DNA of 17,256 bases from JACZQZ01 sp046756945 (GTDB lineage Bacteria > Pseudomonadota > Alphaproteobacteria > Rhodospirillales > 2-02-FULL-58-16). Below, in pieces: positions 15,247-17,256 of this stretch. A program made the translations under genes and the position numbers. The stretch spans positions 1-17,256 of the forward strand of contig JBHHXI010000063.1 in the NCBI GenBank assembly GCA_046756945.1, written 5' to 3'. Position 1 is the stretch's first letter. Each line of letters begins with the position of its first letter. Below the pieces are notes generated by a model. That model was not told the origin of the DNA. It did no database searches and was given only the letters and a program-made list of their open reading frames with translations.

Positions 15247-17256
15247 ATGGCGGAGATCAAGAAAGTCGGCGTCCTCGGCGCCGGCGTCATGGGCGCCGGC
15301 ATCGCCGCCCACATCACCAATGCCGGCGTGCCGGTGGTCCTGCTCGACATCGTCCCCGAGGGGGCGGAGAACCGCAACGCCATCACCGAGAACGCGGTCG
15401 GGAAACTGCTCACGGCCGACCCGGCGGCCTTCATGCACAAGCGCAACGCCAAACTGATCACCACCGGCAATATCGAGGACCACCTGGGCCTCCTCGCCGA
15501 TTGCGACTGGATCATCGAGGCGGTGACCGAGAGGCAGGACGCCAAGCACGCGATCTATGGGAAGATCGACGGGGTGCGCAAGCCGGGCTCCATCGTTTCG
15601 TCCAACACCTCGACGCTCCCCCTCGCCGTGCTGTGCGAGGGCATGCCCGGCGGCTTCGCCCGCGATTTCCTGGTCACCCACTTCTTCAATCCGCCGCGCT
15701 ACATGCGCCTGCTGGAAATGGTGGCGGGGGAAAAGACCCGCGCCGACGCGCTTGAGGCCGTCCGCCGGTTCGCCGACGTGACGCTGGGCAAGGGCGTGGT
15801 GGACTGCAAGGACACGCCGGGCTTCATCGCCAACCGCATCGGCATCTACTGGCTGCAATGCGGCATGCTGGAGGCCATGGAGACCGGCCTGACGGTCGAG
15901 GAGGCGGACGCGGTCTGCGGCCGGCCGATGGGCATTCCCAGGACCGGCGTCTTCGGCCTGCTCGATCTGGTCGGGCTGGACCTCATGCCCCACGTGCTGG
16001 ACAGCATGGCCGGCGCGTTGCCCGAGACGGACGCCTTCCACGCCGTCCGCCGGGAACCGGAGCTGATCGGGAAAATGATCGCCGACGGCTACACGGGGCG
16101 CAAGGGCAAGGGCGGCTTCTACCGGCTCGACAGGTCTTCGGGCAAAAGGGTCAAGGAGGCCATCGACCTCGACACCGGCGCCTACCACCCGGCCCGGAAG
16201 CCCAGGCTGGACAGCATCGAGGCGTCCACGGATGGCGGCCTGCGCGCCCTGATGGAACACCCCGACAAGGGTGGACGCTACGCCTGGCGGGTCATGGCCC
16301 GGACCCTCAGCTACGCCGCCCATCTGGTGCCCGAGATCGCCGGCGACATCGTCGCCGTCGACGAGGCCATGCGCCTCGGCTTCAACTGGAAGTCCGGTCC
16401 CTTCCAGCTCATCGACCGGCTGGGACCCGCGTGGTTCGCCGAAAAGCTGAAATCCGACGGCCTGCCGGTGCCCGATCTGCTGAAAACGGTGGGCGCCGGC
16501 ACGTTCTACCGCACCCATGAGGGCCGACCCCAGCACCTGGCCCTCGACGGCGGGTACGCCGACGTGCGGCGCGCCACCGGCGTGCTTTTGCTGTCCGACG
16601 TGAAACTGCGCAGCGAGCCCCTGGCGCGGAACGCCTCGGCCAGCCTGTGGGACATCGGCGACGGCGTCGTCTGCCTGGAGTTCCACACCAAGATGAACGC
16701 GCTCGACCTGGGCACCCTGGCCATGGTCGGCAAGGCCGTCGACATCGTGGCCGACGGCTACCAGGCCCTGGTCATCTACAACGAGGGCAGCAATTTTTCG
16801 GCCGGCGCCAACCTGGGACTGATGCTGTTCGCCGCCAACCTCGCCGCCTGGCCGATGATCGAGGACATGCTGGTCCAGGGGCAGGAGGCGTACAAGGCCC
16901 TCAAGTACGCCCCCTTCCCGGTGGTCGGCGCGCCGGCCGGGATGGCGCTGGGCGGGGGGTGCGAAATCCTGCTCCACTGCGACGCCGTGCAGGCCCATGC
17001 CGAGTTCTACGTCGGCCTGGTGGAGACGGGCGTCGGCGTCGTTCCCGGCTGGGGCGGCTGCAAGGAGATGCTCCTGCGCTGGTCCGCCAGTCCCCTGCGC
17101 CCGCGCGGTTTCATGCCCCCCGTCATCAAGGTCTTCGAGACCGTGGGCACGGCCACGATGGCCAGGTCGGCGCCCGAGGCCAGGGATCTCCTGTACCTGG
17201 GCGCCGACGACGGCATCACCATGAACCGGGACCGCCTGCTGGCCGACGCCAAGGCC
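15247..17256 (+). CDS. 3-hydroxyacyl-CoA dehydrogenase / enoyl-CoA hydratase fusion (3' end cut by window)
   Basis: The frame is open for 670 codons to the right edge with no stop. It begins with a 3-hydroxyacyl-CoA dehydrogenase NAD-binding domain (GAGVMG at 11-16), the catalytic H145 in THFFNPP with E157, and DTPGFIANRIG near 190. A second dehydrogenase-type helical part follows (about 330-420), then an enoyl-CoA hydratase domain from about residue 460. The hydratase shows the oxyanion segment FSAGANLGLM (from about 517), GGGCE (E573) and the second acid E593 in GLVETGVGVVPGWGG. This dehydrogenase-first order matches FadN-like proteins of about 770-800 aa rather than E. coli FadB, which has the hydratase first; about 100 residues are therefore missing. 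It performs the hydration and oxidation steps of beta-oxidation. The start follows the thiolase stop with no gap; GGAAG lies about 9 bases upstream. Confidence 0.93.
   Translation, partial: MAEIKKVGVLGAGVMGAGIAAHITNAGVPVVLLDIVPEGAENRNAITENAVGKLLTADPAAFMHKRNAKLITTGNIEDHLGLLADCDWIIEAVTERQDAKHAIYGKIDGVRKPGSIVSSNTSTLPLAVLCEGMPGGFARDFLVTHFFNPPRYMRLLEMVAGEKTRADALEAVRRFADVTLGKGVVDCKDTPGFIANRIGIYWLQCGMLEAMETGLTVEEADAVCGRPMGIPRTGVFGLLDLVGLDLMPHVLDSMAGALPETDAFHAVRREPELIGKMIADGYTGRKGKGGFYRLDRSSGKRVKEAIDLDTGAYHPARKPRLDSIEASTDGGLRALMEHPDKGGRYAWRVMARTLSYAAHLVPEIAGDIVAVDEAMRLGFNWKSGPFQLIDRLGPAWFAEKLKSDGLPVPDLLKTVGAGTFYRTHEGRPQHLALDGGYADVRRATGVLLLSDVKLRSEPLARNASASLWDIGDGVVCLEFHTKMNALDLGTLAMVGKAVDIVADGYQALVIYNEGSNFSAGANLGLMLFAANLAAWPMIEDMLVQGQEAYKALKYAPFPVVGAPAGMALGGGCEILLHCDAVQAHAEFYVGLVETGVGVVPGWGGCKEMLLRWSASPLRPRGFMPPVIKVFETVGTATMARSAPEARDLLYLGADDGITMNRDRLLADAKA

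Overview
The window is high-GC, protein-dense bacterial DNA. Gene families and codon habits fit a proteobacterium, most likely an alphaproteobacterium of the Rhodospirillales type. That is an inference from the beta-oxidation cassette, the TRAP transporter and the GC-rich third positions, not from a marker gene. No rRNA, tRNA, CRISPR array, insertion sequence or phage gene is visible.

Region A (1-7736, + strand) is the unusual part. Five overlapping genes form one translationally coupled operon: a large TPR-repeat protein (5' end outside the window), a 92-aa PqqD/RRE-like protein, a 713-aa protein made of two duplicated ATP-grasp units, a 466-aa fold-III PLP decarboxylase, and a 565-aa fusion of a urea-transporter-like membrane domain to a Sir2 (sirtuin) domain. 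I recognise every domain but do not know this combination as a described pathway. The parts suggest ATP-dependent ligation of a small acid or peptide, decarboxylation, a peptide- or carrier-binding PqqD protein, and a membrane channel joined to an NAD-dependent deacylase. No precursor peptide or radical SAM enzyme lies in the window; the operon may continue upstream.

Region B (7741-11896, - strand) is convergent with A, with only 4 bases between the stop codons. In transcription order it holds a TRAP substrate-binding protein with a Sec signal peptide (dctP), a strong hairpin, the small and large TRAP membrane subunits (dctQ, dctM; overlapping as TAATG), and a beta-hydroxyacid dehydrogenase that closely resembles E. 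coli YihU (sulfolactaldehyde reductase). It looks like uptake plus first oxidation/reduction of a small organic acid, possibly a C3 sulfonate. The transporter genes look less GC-rich than both flanks.

The 393-base divergent spacer (11897-12289) carries an AT-rich patch with a 7-bp-arm palindrome and a good sigma70-like promoter facing right.

Region C (12290-17256, + strand) is a beta-oxidation operon: long-chain acyl-CoA ligase, thiolase, and a 3-hydroxyacyl-CoA dehydrogenase/enoyl-CoA hydratase fusion that runs off the right edge. Together these activate and degrade fatty or other acyl chains to acetyl-CoA. The thiolase start overlaps the ligase stop (TGATG) and the fusion gene starts immediately after the thiolase stop.
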